Assembly: GCF_016861605.1 (NCBI RefSeq)
Contig: NZ_BOLM01000003.1
Location: 62,001 to 126,000, forward strand
Length of the DNA: 64,000 bases
Reading direction: 5' to 3'
Origin: Levilactobacillus wangkuiensis
GTDB taxonomy: Bacteria > Bacillota > Bacilli > Lactobacillales > Lactobacillaceae
Part shown: positions 1 to 8,936 of the stretch, one piece after another
Layout: every line of letters starts with the position of its first letter
How positions within the stretch are numbered: the stretch's first letter is position 1
Made by a program: the position numbers and the translations under genes
Notes under the pieces: generated by a model
What the model saw: only the letters and a program-made list of their open reading frames with translations
Database searches by the model: none
Told to the model about the DNA's origin: nothing

Positions 1-118
1 GCAAACTCACCGCACTGGAGGTGTAAACGGTCAGGTCTAACTGACTATTTTGGCTTAATTGACGGACAAAATTTTGACTGGCAGCATCGAGGGCACCAGC
101 GAGTAAGAGTCGTTTCAA
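1..118 (-). CDS. NAD(P)-binding oxidoreductase, N-terminal fragment (runs off window)
   Basis: Only the first 39 codons are in the window; the gene continues past the left edge. It begins with TTG at 118-116, about nine bases after an AAAGGAAG ribosome-binding site on the minus strand. The start reads MKRLLLAGALDAASQNFVRQL, a beta strand followed by a glycine-containing turn and a helix. That matches the start of a Rossmann fold as in NmrA/SDR-type NAD(P)-binding proteins, although the usual GxxGxxG is degenerate here (GALDAAS). The family call is inferred from this short stretch; substrate and pathway cannot be judged. Confidence 0.55.
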   Translation of the reverse strand, partial: MKRLLLAGALDAASQNFVRQLSQNSQLDLTVYTSSAVSL

Positions 119-732
119 GGTCGTAACTTCCTTTCATTCATGTATCGATTTAAGCGCTGGTCATTTTCTTAGCGTATTAGCTGACCAGCGAATATGTGCG
201 TCTTCAAGTGATTGGGTGTGGTTGAAATCCCACAGTGACGCCCGTTATTGGTCTCTTTTAAGCAACCAATCATGCGATGTCCCTAACCCAATGTAAATGA
301 TTATAAAGGGTTACAGTAGGTCGAAGGCAACCCCTATTTTAAAAAAATTCTGAGCGAATAAATAAGCAATTACTTATTAAAAACTCATAAAAATATGTTA
401 TTGTGTCGAAATACCCTGCAGGCCTGACACAACAACGATACGGTTACGTCCCGAATCCGTTTACACTAGAAGATTATCAACAGAAGGAATAGTTATCTTT
501 TGGTAAATGTAACTCTTTCATGTACAATAGACCTAACTGCGAAACGAAAAACCGAATACGACCGGTCTCCAGGCTGCCCGTCTTGACGTGTGCTCCCGGC
601 ACACCGATCGTTATTTTTGTACGCGGACTAAGCTGTGTCGTCCAGGCCTCCGGGCTTACTCGTTACAGTTTATCACTACCTACAGGCCACACGAGTTTAA
701 CCACCGACACATTCGTCGCCGCCTTAAACTAG

Positions 733-826
733 TGCCAGCCACAGGGAGAATAAAAATAGGCTCAGCCGTGGGAATTATCTTAGCGGCGATTTTTGCTGCT
801 TAGATAATTGCTATCTTTGAGACGCC
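733..826 (-). repeat. Fragment of type-2 structured intergenic repeat
   Basis: The sequence aligns with one half of the copies at 47643 and 50513. It shares CTCAGCCGTGGGA, an AT-rich inverted repeat (ATTATCTTAGC against GCTTAGATAAT) and TCTTTGAGAC. The other half is missing or too diverged to recognise, so it looks like a decayed copy. Strand is given as the orientation used for all copies (5' end marked by the CTGTGGG box). Confidence 0.5.
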
Positions 827-930
827 CTGGCAGTCCTATCATCATTCTGTCTTAACCCGTCCAACCACGCAGACCACCGAACACGGTCGCGTGATCACCG
901 TTCACTCACCCCCATAAAAATCAACCTGTT

Positions 931-1126
931 GGGTGAGCGACCAGAGGCGGATCAAGGTGCCCTGCTGTGTCGAGAATATAAGCTGAACGCCTTTCTCAGC
1001 TTATATTCTGGGACGACCTTGGAAACACGCGCTTCACAGCGTGGTTTCAAGGCGAGACGCCAGACCGCTTCTCAGGCTGGCGTCGGTCCCCATAGCAGGG
1101 CACCTTGAATCCGCCGGCGGGAGCGG
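931..1126 (-). repeat. Type-1 structured intergenic repeat
   Basis: Near-complete copy. The closing stem pairs 950-970 with 1093-1114 (GGCGGATCAAGGTGCC with GGCACCTTG-A-ATCCGCC, one bulged A). Internal hairpins include a long AT-rich one, AGAATATAAGCTGA with TCAGCTTATATTCT. It lies 57 bp before opuCA, and the element's 5' end faces that gene. I see no promoter between the repeat and opuCA, so it may sit in the opuC leader as the complementary strand (inference). Confidence 0.85.
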
Positions 1127-1182
1127 GCTTAACGCCACATTTGTTAATTTTTTTGCAACACCATCATACAGGAGGTTAATCT

Positions 1183-2391
1183 ATGCTACTTTCAATGGAA
1201 CATCTACGTAAGGAATATCCCAATGGCAAGATTGCCGTCGACGACTTCAATTTGCAAGTCGGCCGCGGTGAATTTATTGCGTTCATCGGGACGTCCGGCT
1301 CGGGGAAGACCACGACCATGCGGATGATTAACCGCATGCTGAAACAAACGTCCGGGACCATCAAGATCAACGACAAAGATATTTCTAAAATGGACCCGGT
1401 CAAGCTCCGGCGGTCCATCGGCTATGTCATCCAAAACATTGGCCTGATGCCCCACATGACCATTCAAGAAAACATCGAAATGGTGCCCAAACTCCTCGGC
1501 TGGTCCAAGGAAAAGCGGGCCGAACAAGCCCACAAGATGATTGAGCTGGCCCAACTGCCCGACGACATGCTGAAACGCTACCCCGGCGAACTTTCCGGTG
1601 GGCAACAGCAACGGATCGGCGTTGTGCGGGCCCTAGCCGCCGACCAAGAGATCATTTTAATGGATGAACCCTTCGGTGCCCTCGACCCCATCACGCGGGA
1701 ATCGCTGCAGGATCTGGTCAAGCATTTACAAGAAGACCTGGGTAAGACCTTCATCTTCGTAACCCACGACATGGACGAGGCGCTACATCTAGCCACCAAG
1801 GTCGTCATCATGAGCCAAGGCAAGCAGGTCCAGGTCGACACGCCCGAAAATATCTTGCGTCACCCGGCCAACGACTTCGTCACCAACCTGATCGGTGAGG
1901 AACGACTGATCCGGGCCCAACCAAACATTTTATCCGTTAGCCAAATCATGTTAAAGAACCCCGTTTCCATCACACCCGACAAGACCGTCGACGATGCCAT
2001 CGAACTGATGCATGACCGGCGAGTTGATACGCTGCTGGTCACCGACGACGCCGGCGTACTCCAGGGTTACGTTGACCTGGAAGACATCAACCGGATCACC
2101 GACCCCCACACGGCCGTGGGTGATTTCACCAACCGGCAAGTCTTCTTTGTGAAGGCCGACTCGCTGATTGGCGATACCGTCGACCGGATTCTGAAACAAG
2201 GAGTTAAAAACGTCCCCGTGGTCGACAAGGACAAGCACCTGGTCGGCATCGTCACCCGGACGGCGCTGGTCGACATCGTCTACGATGCCCTGCGTGGCGC
2301 GCCCGAAGCTAATGAAGAACCGGCCTCACCGATCAACGCGGATATCCACGCCGCTGCGACCCACGATGAAGGGGGCGAAATCCCACAATGA
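1183..2391 (+). CDS. opuCA: Osmolyte ABC transporter ATP-binding protein OpuCA
   Basis: This is the ATPase of an OpuC-type importer for glycine betaine, carnitine or choline, acting at the inner face of the membrane during osmotic stress. The 402-residue protein has Walker A GTSGSGKT near residue 38, the signature LSGGQQQR, Walker [12 protein letters not shown] and the switch histidine in VTHD. Two CBS domains follow from about residue 250 to 370; in this family they sense ionic strength or cyclic dinucleotides. The start has AGGAGG at 1170-1175. It overlaps opuCB by four bases and heads a four-gene operon in the standard opuCABCD order. The exact substrate cannot be told from sequence. Confidence 0.93.
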   Translation: MLLSMEHLRKEYPNGKIAVDDFNLQVGRGEFIAFIGTSGSGKTTTMRMINRMLKQTSGTIKINDKDISKMDPVKLRRSIGYVIQNIGLMPHMTIQENIEMVPKLLGWSKEKRAEQAHKMIELAQLPDDMLKRYPGELSGGQQQRIGVVRALAADQEIILMDEPFGALDPITRESLQDLVKHLQEDLGKTFIFVTHDMDEALHLATKVVIMSQGKQVQVDTPENILRHPANDFVTNLIGEERLIRAQPNILSVSQIMLKNPVSITPDKTVDDAIELMHDRRVDTLLVTDDAGVLQGYVDLEDINRITDPHTAVGDFTNRQVFFVKADSLIGDTVDRILKQGVKNVPVVDKDKHLVGIVTRTALVDIVYDALRGAPEANEEPASPINADIHAAATHDEGGEIPQ

Positions 2392-3014
2392 TGCATTTTC
2401 TAGCAACTTATGGGACCCAACTGATCGCCAAGACTGGCCAACACCTGTACATCTCGGCGGCCGCCCTGGCCCTTGGGGTCATCGTGGCCGTGCCACTGGG
2501 CATCCTGTTGACGCGGATGAAACATGGCGCCAACTTTGTCATTACCCTGGCCGGCGTGCTGCAAACGATTCCGGCCATGGCGTTGTTAGCCATGATGATT
2601 CCCCTCTTCGGCATTGGCTCGACGCCCGCCATCGTGGCCCTGTTCATTTACTCCCTGCTGCCCATTTTGCGCAACACTTATTTGGGCATGCAAGGGGTCT
2701 CCCCGACCGTGCGTGACGCGGCCAAAGGTATGGGCATGACCTGGTGGCAAATGATGATTCAGGCCGAGATTCCCTTAGCCGCACCGGTCATCATGGCCGG
2801 TATCCGGCTGTCCGCGACCTACGTGATTGCGTGGGCCACCCTGGCGTCCTACATCGGTGCCGGTGGTCTGGGGGATTTCATTTTCAACGGACTGAACCTG
2901 TACCGCTCTGACCTGATTCTTGGCGGCTCGATTCCCGTTATCCTGTTGGCGCTTCTCGTCGACTATTTATTGGGTAAAGTGGAAACGGCCGTCACGCCAC
3001 GCCAATTACGATAG
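2388..3014 (+). CDS. opuCB: Osmolyte ABC transporter permease OpuCB
   Basis: One of the two membrane channel subunits of the OpuC importer. The 208-residue protein has about five or six hydrophobic segments and the binding-protein-dependent permease loop (DAAKGMGMT...[14 protein letters not shown]) that docks on the ATPase. Start and stop overlap with opuCA (ATGA), indicating translational coupling. An adjacent ATG three bases on is an equally possible start. Its partner is OpuCD, which shares the motifs [20 protein letters not shown] and SLLPI. Confidence 0.92.
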   Translation: MMHFLATYGTQLIAKTGQHLYISAAALALGVIVAVPLGILLTRMKHGANFVITLAGVLQTIPAMALLAMMIPLFGIGSTPAIVALFIYSLLPILRNTYLGMQGVSPTVRDAAKGMGMTWWQMMIQAEIPLAAPVIMAGIRLSATYVIAWATLASYIGAGGLGDFIFNGLNLYRSDLILGGSIPVILLALLVDYLLGKVETAVTPRQLR

Positions 3015-3023
3015 GAGGCCGCT

Positions 3024-3956
3024 ATGCGAAAACAGTTACGCAAATGGCTCGCTGCCTTTCTCGTTGCGGTCGTCCTCCTGCCTTTGGGCGGGTGCGCGCT
3101 GCCGGGACTGTCTGGCTCGGGCAATAACACCGTGCGAATCGCGTCACAGAATACCACGGAACAACAGATCATGGCCTACGTCATTGCAGGAATGATTGGT
3201 CACTATACAAACTTAAACACGACGATCATCAATAACCTGGGATCCGGGAACGTCAGCTTCAACGCCCTGAAAAACAAGCAGGCGGACATCTCATCCATCC
3301 GCTTCAACGGGACCGACCTGACGACCATTTTGAATGAAAAATTTGAGCGGGACCCCGCCAAGGTCAAAGCGACCGTCACGCGTGAATTTCAGCAACGTTA
3401 CCAGATGACTTATTTCAAATCATACGGTTTCGCCGACACCTACGCCTGGATGGTCAAGCCAGCCTTCGCGAAGAAACACCACCTGAAGACCGTCAGTGAC
3501 CTGCAAAAACTGGCTCCCACTATGAAAGTCGGGATCGACCAAATTTGGCAAAACCGTCAAGGCGACGGGTACCCGGCCTTTCAGAAGATGTACGGCTATA
3601 GCTTCGGCACGGTGCTGCCCATGCAGACCGGGTTGCTCTACGACGCCTTATCCGCCGACAAGATGGACGCCATTCTAGGCTACTCCACCGACGGCCGGGT
3701 CGCCAGCTATCATTTGAAACTGCTGAAGGACGACAAGAACTTCTTCCCACCCTACGATGCGAGTCCCGTCGCCACCGATGCTATTTTGAAACAGCATCCC
3801 GAACTACGCAGCGTGCTGAATCGTTTGGTCGGCAAGGTTTCGCTACAGACCATGCAAAAATTAAACTACCAAGTCGACGACCAACTGGAAGAACCCCAGA
3901 CGGTTGCCAACAATTTCTTGAAAGAACACCACTACTTTGAAGGGGGGAACGACTAG
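3024..3956 (+). CDS. opuCC: Osmolyte-binding lipoprotein OpuCC
   Basis: The extracellular substrate-binding component of the importer. A lipoprotein signal peptide ends in the lipobox LGGC, with Cys24 as the lipidation site, so the mature protein is tethered to the outer membrane leaflet. The remaining sequence (310 residues in all) is a glycine betaine/OpuAC-type binding fold, including TEQQIMAYVIAGMI near its start and the DAILGYSTDGR segment typical of OpuCC/ProX proteins. It begins nine bases after opuCB with a GGAGG site and ends two bases before opuCD. Choice between betaine, carnitine and choline is not visible. Confidence 0.92.
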   Translation: MRKQLRKWLAAFLVAVVLLPLGGCALPGLSGSGNNTVRIASQNTTEQQIMAYVIAGMIGHYTNLNTTIINNLGSGNVSFNALKNKQADISSIRFNGTDLTTILNEKFERDPAKVKATVTREFQQRYQMTYFKSYGFADTYAWMVKPAFAKKHHLKTVSDLQKLAPTMKVGIDQIWQNRQGDGYPAFQKMYGYSFGTVLPMQTGLLYDALSADKMDAILGYSTDGRVASYHLKLLKDDKNFFPPYDASPVATDAILKQHPELRSVLNRLVGKVSLQTMQKLNYQVDDQLEEPQTVANNFLKEHHYFEGGND

Positions 3957-3958
3957 TT

Positions 3959-4621
3959 ATGAAAGACATGGGTTTACTCAGTCAGCTAGTTTATTACTTT
4001 AGCCACAACGGGATGTACGTCCTCAGTCAATTTAACCAAACGTTCCTCGTTTCCATCTACGGGGTGCTGCTGGGCGCCATCGTCGGGATTCCCCTGGGCA
4101 TTTGGATTTCCCAGTACCGGCGCCTCTCGCCCGTCATTATTGGTATTGCCAACGTGATCCAAACGATTCCGTCACTGGCGATGCTGTCCATCTTGATGCT
4201 AGGCCTGGGCTTGGGGCAGACCACGGTCATCGTGACCGTCTTCCTCTACTCCCTGCTGCCCATCATTAAAAACACCTACACCGGTATGCTGAGCGTTGAC
4301 GCCGACGTGCTGGATGCCGGGAAGGGCATGGGGATGACCCGCTTTCAGGTCATGATGACCATCCGGATTCCCCTATCGCTATCAGTGATCATCGCTGGGA
4401 TTCGCAACGCCTTAGTCATCGGTATCGGGATCACCGTTATCGGCTCATTCATCGGTTCCGGTGGGCTCGGGGACATCATCGTCCGCGGGACCAACGCCAC
4501 GAATGGTGGGGCGATTATCCTGGCCGGGGCATTGCCAACGGCTTTGATGGCGATTATCACGGACCTGGTCCTCTCCTTCATCGAAAAGCGCCTGACGCCT
4601 AAGACTTCTTCTGAACGGTAG
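3959..4621 (+). CDS. opuCD: Osmolyte ABC transporter permease OpuCD
   Basis: Second permease subunit (220 residues), homologous to OpuCB and completing the transporter. It has several membrane-spanning segments and the coupling loop DAGKGMGMTRFQVMMTIRIPLSLSVIIAG. Its start is two bases after the opuCC stop, consistent with one polycistronic mRNA. Nine bases after its stop a type-1 repeat begins, followed by a terminator hairpin at 4962-5004, so the repeat probably lies in the operon's 3' untranslated region. Confidence 0.92.
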   Translation: MKDMGLLSQLVYYFSHNGMYVLSQFNQTFLVSIYGVLLGAIVGIPLGIWISQYRRLSPVIIGIANVIQTIPSLAMLSILMLGLGLGQTTVIVTVFLYSLLPIIKNTYTGMLSVDADVLDAGKGMGMTRFQVMMTIRIPLSLSVIIAGIRNALVIGIGITVIGSFIGSGGLGDIIVRGTNATNGGAIILAGALPTALMAIITDLVLSFIEKRLTPKTSSER

Positions 4622-4629
4622 TATTGGTT

Positions 4630-4850
4630 TGGGTCAAGTGCGTGTAAACTTGGCCGCCTGCGGCTTCCAGGACTACGCCTGCTGTGGGGCCGGTTTCCGC
4701 CTGTGGTGCGGGCTCCCACCTCAACTTTGAGCCCTGCGAGAACCGTGCAGGTCTCAAAGGTTGTCCCAGTCTGTAAGCCGGCACAAGACGCCGACCAACA
4801 GACTCGACACAGCCGTCTCCGTCCTGGCTTCCTCCGGCTCAGATTGTGAC
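4630..4850 (+). repeat. Type-1 structured intergenic repeat (variant b)
   Basis: This copy shares CCTGCTGTGGGGCCGG, CAACTTTGAG...CTCAAAGGTTG and CGACACAGC with the other type-1 copies, but has a different closing stem (GGCCGCCTGCGGCTTCCAGGA with TCCTGGCTTCCTCCGGCTC) and an arm GTAAGCCGGC...GCCGAC. It is closest to the copy at 40935. It starts nine bases after the opuCD stop in the same orientation and precedes the terminator at 4962-5004. Confidence 0.85.
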
Positions 4851-4961
4851 ACCAATCTAACGTTGGTTTGGCGAAGTCTTAGGCGGCAGCCGTGGTCGTG
4901 GTCAGTTTGCTAGTGTGATGGGCTCGATGGCTGTCACGCTGGTTATTTGTTTCGATAATTT

Positions 4962-5004
4962 TAGCGCCACCTGCTTCGGTTAACCCGAGGTGGGTGGCGC
5001 TTTT
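4962..5004 (+). terminator. Rho-independent terminator of opuC operon
   Basis: AGCGCCACC pairs with GGTGGCGCT, with an inner CGGGTTAACCCG-like pairing, followed by TTTTC. It is the first T-tailed hairpin after opuCD and lies downstream of the repeat. Confidence 0.8.
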
Positions 5005-5197
5005 CTATTGTCCGTAATTGACTTAACTCCCCAGCCACCTTTGCGGGCAATCAATGCTATACTGTGTAAAGTAATATTCGTAGGTGTCAATGACTATCGA
5101 CGCCATATGTTAGTTAAATGCTGCCTGAACAACCCCCACACCCGGCCAAAGTACCAACCATCCCTTAATTTTCCTTTGGGGTCGGTGCACAACTCTC

Positions 5198-5384
5198 AGC
5201 CGGAGTCAGCTAGGTGCGAAGTCCCGTGTCGGTGGTTGTTAGGGCGAGTGGTCTTCTCGGCCTTACAGCACGGGCTGTGGTCGAGACTTACGGGTTTCAG
5301 TAAGACTTGACCGCAAGGCCGAAGACCGCCCTTCGGCTTCGGGCGTGCCTCATGGGACGAGAGCACCTAGCTGACGCAGGCGGT
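5198..5384 (-). repeat. Type-3 structured intergenic repeat
   Basis: A divergent member of the same architecture. A perfect 13-bp closing stem (GTCAGCTAGGTGC with GCACCTAGCTGAC) encloses a CCGTGTCGG box, a GGTCTTCTCGGCCTT/AAGGCCGAAGACC stem and further hairpins. Primary sequence is largely different from types 1 and 2, but the boxes fall in the same order. It ends 46 bp before the transporter start; a TGCTATACT extended -10-like sequence lies upstream near 5050-5058. Confidence 0.65.
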
Positions 5385-5429
5385 AAAGTTAGAACCAACC
5401 ACAAAACGGAAAATCAAGGAGATGATTGG

Positions 5430-6758
5430 GTGGAGCGGTTACGGCAAGCGGGCATCGACTTTTCCGTCGGTACCCTGAACTTTCTAGCAAATATTGGCCT
5501 CATGTTACCCTACATTTTAATGTTATTGAAGTACCAGGAAACGCAGAGCGAGACGTATCTGATTGCCCTGGTGGCCTTCTACATTTCGCGGGCGGCCAGC
5601 ATTTTTTATACCAAACGCTTAAATCTGCGGTCGAGCACCTACCTCATCGTGAGTCTGGTGCTGGGCGCGCTGGGCAGCTTAATCTTTGCCCTAACAAATG
5701 CGGTGGGTTGGCTCGTTATCGGCAGCCTGTTGTGGGGCTACAGTGCCGCCACGATTTGGCCGTACTTTTTGACTCTCAAGCTGCACCTCAGTCAGTCGAG
5801 TGAATTTAAAATGAAGCGGCTGTACTGGCTCATCTTCCTGGGGCTCGGCGTGATGCTGGCCATCGATCTGGCGGCCGGGTGGAGCTATACGCTGACCTTT
5901 AGCGTGCTGGCACTGCTCTACTTGGGTGCCCTGCCCGGCGGTATTTTGCTGGACAACTTTACCAACGATTTCTACCAGAACCGGCCAACGCATCCCCACG
6001 GTCTCCAACAGGGCTGGCGCTGGGCATTGTCTCTGATTGGCTTCGCGGCCATTGCCTTACTGACGACGTTACGGAAGGCCGCGCTGAACCTGCCAAATGG
6101 GTTGGTGCTCGCCATCATCGGTGTGGCGCTGGTGATTCTAGCCATCGAGCTGTACGGCGACCGCCACGTGCTGCCCAACTACAAGATTCGCCTGTTAAAT
6201 CGGGGCTTCCTGATGAGCCTGGTGCTGCTATTTAGCGGGTTCTTCGCCTACTTCTACTTTGGGCATGCGGGGATGTACGTGGTCTTTGCGCTGTACCTCG
6301 TCGGGTTTGAGACCGGTTATCCCCTCTTTAATAAACTGGGACGTGGGTCGACCAAACGGGCGCTACGGCTCAGTCAGGTGAGTTTGCTGGCGGGGCACGT
6401 GCTCTTGCTGATTCCATGGCGCTGGTCCTACGTGGTGGGAATTTTACTGATTACCCTGTACGTCGGTTACGACAACCCGACCATCAACGCTACCCTGTAT
6501 GGCGCGCCGGAGATTGACCACGATATGGCCATCGTTCACAAATACCGCTTCTCCACGTACGGCGGCCTGTTGTGCCAACTGGTCATGTTTGGCCTGTTGG
6601 TGGCGGTGAGCGCGGGTGCCCATTTATCAATCCTGTCATTCTTCAAACCCAGTGATGCCAGTCATTTCTGGCTGTATACCCTATCTATGAGCTGGCCGTT
6701 AACGCTGGCCTCGTTGGGCATTTCGCTGGGAAATATTTTGCACGAACCTAAGGGGTAG
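5430..6758 (+). CDS. Polytopic membrane transporter, MFS-like
   Basis: A 442-residue membrane protein with roughly 12 hydrophobic segments and short charged loops. It resembles major-facilitator proteins, but I see no family-specific motif and no substrate can be named. The reading frame is open further upstream to 5307, but that part lies inside the structured repeat. I therefore choose GTG at 5430, which has AAGGAG at 5417-5422 with normal spacing and begins MERLRQAGIDFSV. A terminator overlaps its stop codon. It stands alone after the opuC operon. Confidence 0.75.
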   Translation: MERLRQAGIDFSVGTLNFLANIGLMLPYILMLLKYQETQSETYLIALVAFYISRAASIFYTKRLNLRSSTYLIVSLVLGALGSLIFALTNAVGWLVIGSLLWGYSAATIWPYFLTLKLHLSQSSEFKMKRLYWLIFLGLGVMLAIDLAAGWSYTLTFSVLALLYLGALPGGILLDNFTNDFYQNRPTHPHGLQQGWRWALSLIGFAAIALLTTLRKAALNLPNGLVLAIIGVALVILAIELYGDRHVLPNYKIRLLNRGFLMSLVLLFSGFFAYFYFGHAGMYVVFALYLVGFETGYPLFNKLGRGSTKRALRLSQVSLLAGHVLLLIPWRWSYVVGILLITLYVGYDNPTINATLYGAPEIDHDMAIVHKYRFSTYGGLLCQLVMFGLLVAVSAGAHLSILSFFKPSDASHFWLYTLSMSWPLTLASLGISLGNILHEPKG

Positions 6759-6778
6759 CCGGTTGGCTGTCCCTTTTT
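6750..6778 (+). terminator. Terminator overlapping transporter stop codon
   Basis: AAGGGG-T-AGCC pairs with GGCT-GT-CCCTT around a GGTT loop and is followed by TTTTTAA. The stop codon TAG lies within the left arm. Confidence 0.75.
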
Positions 6779-6884
6779 AATTGCTATCGTCTACGCCATT
6801 CAGTATGTAATTTCATCGAACAATTTGGCGCATTTCACTAGCTTTAGTTTTAGCCGTTAACCCCCATCATATCAAGCTTTCACT

Positions 6885-6921
6885 ATCACCCACCGCGAGT
6901 CATTACGGTGGGTGATTTTTC
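6885..6921 (+). terminator. Hairpin with T-run upstream of first DUF5776 gene
   Basis: ATCACCCACCG pairs with CGGTGGGTGAT, followed by TTTTT. A close copy sits at 8805-8843 after the next gene, so the spacer was duplicated together with the gene. It may end read-through from the transporter or be a duplicated 3' end of an ancestral DUF5776 gene. Confidence 0.7.
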
Positions 6922-7004
6922 ACAATGCCAATCAGTTACTATCCAACAGATTAGGTGCTACGCTTAACTTGTGAATTATCGCACTTGAGAAGGAGTGACT
7001 TCTG

Positions 7005-8726
7005 ATGAAAGGAAAAACATTTAGAGCATTTTGCTTCAGCGTACTTAGTTTCATTGTCTTGCTTACTGGGTTTTTACTGATTAACACGACTACTGTTCAG
7101 GCAGCAACGACGATTGATATGAACCAAACCGTTGACCAAGTCCTTCCCGATAATGGGTCGAACGATGAACAAATCGTCAAAAAAGCCTTGCTTAGCGCCA
7201 ACTCCAAAACAAAAATCGAGTCCACCATGACCCTGACCCAGGTTCAGGAAAACAAACCTCAAATTACGATTGATCAGCCATTGACGGACTATACCCCACT
7301 CCTTAAGATTGCTTGCACACTTAACGGACTAACTTTAACCCATCAAAGTAGCCTGAGTGGCAGTACTGCTGAGACCAAAGATAACCTTCCCAACCTCATT
7401 TCTACTCTGTTAACCAATCATCCAACCTATTCGCCGGTTGAATTTTTAAATTTAAATCAGGACAACTTATCAAATTATGACCTTTCCGCGCTTTTAGATA
7501 CTGCTAACCAGTTTAAATTTAGCACAGCGCATCTAATCCTCAGCCTCTACCAAAATAACATCAGCGATTTTTCTCCTTGGATGGACTATAAGGATTCACC
7601 GGGAGACAATAAGCCAATTTATAGCTTAATTGCCCCTAGCTCGCCGGAAGCCGAAGCACCCGTACTGACTGCACAACTCACTGGCACTACGGTCAAGATG
7701 CCATTTACAACACTCCGCGAACTTACGACACCATTTACCGATCCAAGTAGTATGGGAACTGCCACTTTTCACGGCGGGACAATTGCTTTCAAAGTTAACA
7801 ATGGCCCAGACTTCTTTGACGACCCAAGTAATTTTGACAGCACCGGTAGGCTCATCTCCGGAAAAACCGTTCCCGCAACAACATTCCTAGAGGCACTAGC
7901 TAATTCTCCATTTGATCTCCAAAAAATCGATACCATTGACGCTCAGGGTGATGGTTACCATGAGCCAATACCTGCCAATGTGTTGGCATTCTACCAAGAC
8001 GCACTGGCGGCCTCAAATTCAGAGGATACACTGCTACCACCGGCAGACCCAAACAGCCTCACCATCACCAACGTGCCTGCCAACAGCACCGTCCTGCACC
8101 TTCGCGTGTTAGTCTATCCCGAGCCAGAAGACAAGCCAGCAATAACGTATATTCAAAACTATACGGTTAAACTTCACCCGACTTCGAGTGCCGCTACAAC
8201 TACACCAACCACAGACTCCTCATCTAAGGACACTGCCCCAATCGTCTCACAGCCAGACAAAGCTCAACCAGAGAACAAGGTTGTCTACACCACCAAGAAA
8301 ATTGGCCTCTACAAATCCCCAACCTTTACCAGTAAAGATCGCGTTTGCTGGTACAATCAGGCGACTCGGACGAATCGGCCCATGTTCAAGGTCATCGGCT
8401 ACGCCCGCTCTAAGAACGGTCTACTCCGCTACAAGGTCAAGGACGTGACACCGAACGCCAAGACGTACGGTCAAATCGGCTACATCACAGCCAACGACAG
8501 TTTTGCCGGTAACGCCTACTACCAGACAAAGGCTAAGAAAATCAAGGTGCTTCGTGGCCTCAACAGCTATAAGACCCAAGCCCTCACTGGCAAGAAAGTC
8601 CACTACCGCAAGAACCAGGTCATCCGGGTGAAGAAGCTAGTCACCCACAACCTGACCACGCGGTACCAGTTGCCCAATGGCCGCTATGTTTCGGCTAACA
8701 AACGACTGGTCATTCAGGTGGAGTAA
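7005..8726 (+). CDS. Secreted surface protein with C-terminal DUF5776 repeats
   Basis: A 573-residue exported protein. An N-terminal signal peptide (about residues 1-33, cleavage near VQA-AT) precedes a region with weak leucine-rich-like periodicity (residues 100-200). A Thr/Ser/Pro linker near 400-425 leads to about 150 residues of DUF5776 (KKIGLYKSPTF..., RPMFKVIGYARSKNG, YKVKDVTPN, LTTRYQLPNGRYVSANK). DUF5776 is a basic repeat common in lactobacillary surface proteins and thought to bind cell-wall polymer (family knowledge; ligand not proven). AAGGAG precedes the ATG. It is paralogous to the next gene, with nearly identical C-termini and diverged N-termini. No sortase motif or membrane anchor is present. 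Confidence 0.8.
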   Translation: MKGKTFRAFCFSVLSFIVLLTGFLLINTTTVQAATTIDMNQTVDQVLPDNGSNDEQIVKKALLSANSKTKIESTMTLTQVQENKPQITIDQPLTDYTPLLKIACTLNGLTLTHQSSLSGSTAETKDNLPNLISTLLTNHPTYSPVEFLNLNQDNLSNYDLSALLDTANQFKFSTAHLILSLYQNNISDFSPWMDYKDSPGDNKPIYSLIAPSSPEAEAPVLTAQLTGTTVKMPFTTLRELTTPFTDPSSMGTATFHGGTIAFKVNNGPDFFDDPSNFDSTGRLISGKTVPATTFLEALANSPFDLQKIDTIDAQGDGYHEPIPANVLAFYQDALAASNSEDTLLPPADPNSLTITNVPANSTVLHLRVLVYPEPEDKPAITYIQNYTVKLHPTSSAATTTPTTDSSSKDTAPIVSQPDKAQPENKVVYTTKKIGLYKSPTFTSKDRVCWYNQATRTNRPMFKVIGYARSKNGLLRYKVKDVTPNAKTYGQIGYITANDSFAGNAYYQTKAKKIKVLRGLNSYKTQALTGKKVHYRKNQVIRVKKLVTHNLTTRYQLPNGRYVSANKRLVIQVE

Positions 8727-8804
8727 GTCATTTCACCTAACTAGCCTAAGCGCTTAAATCCCTTTGTCTGAACACCAACAAAGCCTACGCCATCAAGCTT
8801 TCAT

Positions 8805-8843
8805 AATCACCCACCCTGTATCATTTTGGCGGGTGATTTTTCA
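8805..8843 (+). terminator. Terminator between duplicated DUF5776 genes
   Basis: ATCACCCACC pairs with GGCGGGTGAT, followed by TTTTT. It is homologous to the hairpin at 6885-6921, including the flanking ATCAAGCTTTCA. Confidence 0.8.
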
Positions 8844-8936
8844 TGTCCACAATCTATTCACTAGTCTTACCTCCCCTTCCACTTAGCTGGTATGCTTAGT
8901 TTGTAGCTAACTGCACATGATAAGGAGTGAATTCCA

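Larger units (their letters stand above)
119..1182. other. Long intergenic region before opuC
   Basis: No convincing gene lies in this kilobase. Two overlapping short frames near 520-803 have no ribosome-binding site and no protein-like composition. The identifiable content is a fragment of the type-2 structured repeat at about 733-826 and a complete type-1 repeat at 931-1126. An AT-rich stretch near 355-410 could hold a promoter, but no clear -35/-10 pair stands out. Confidence 0.6.

Noticed and set aside
520-803. Two overlapping short frames upstream of opuC
   Set aside because: No ribosome-binding site, atypical composition, and the second half overlaps the fragment of the structured repeat.
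4990-5310. A 106-codon frame across the terminator and the type-3 repeat
   Set aside because: It starts inside the opuC terminator and runs through hairpin-forming repeat sequence; Cys/Arg-rich product without homology-like features.
5307-5429. N-terminal extension of the MFS-like transporter
   Set aside because: The extension is encoded by the structured repeat, while GTG 5430 has a proper ribosome-binding site and begins the hydrophobic protein.
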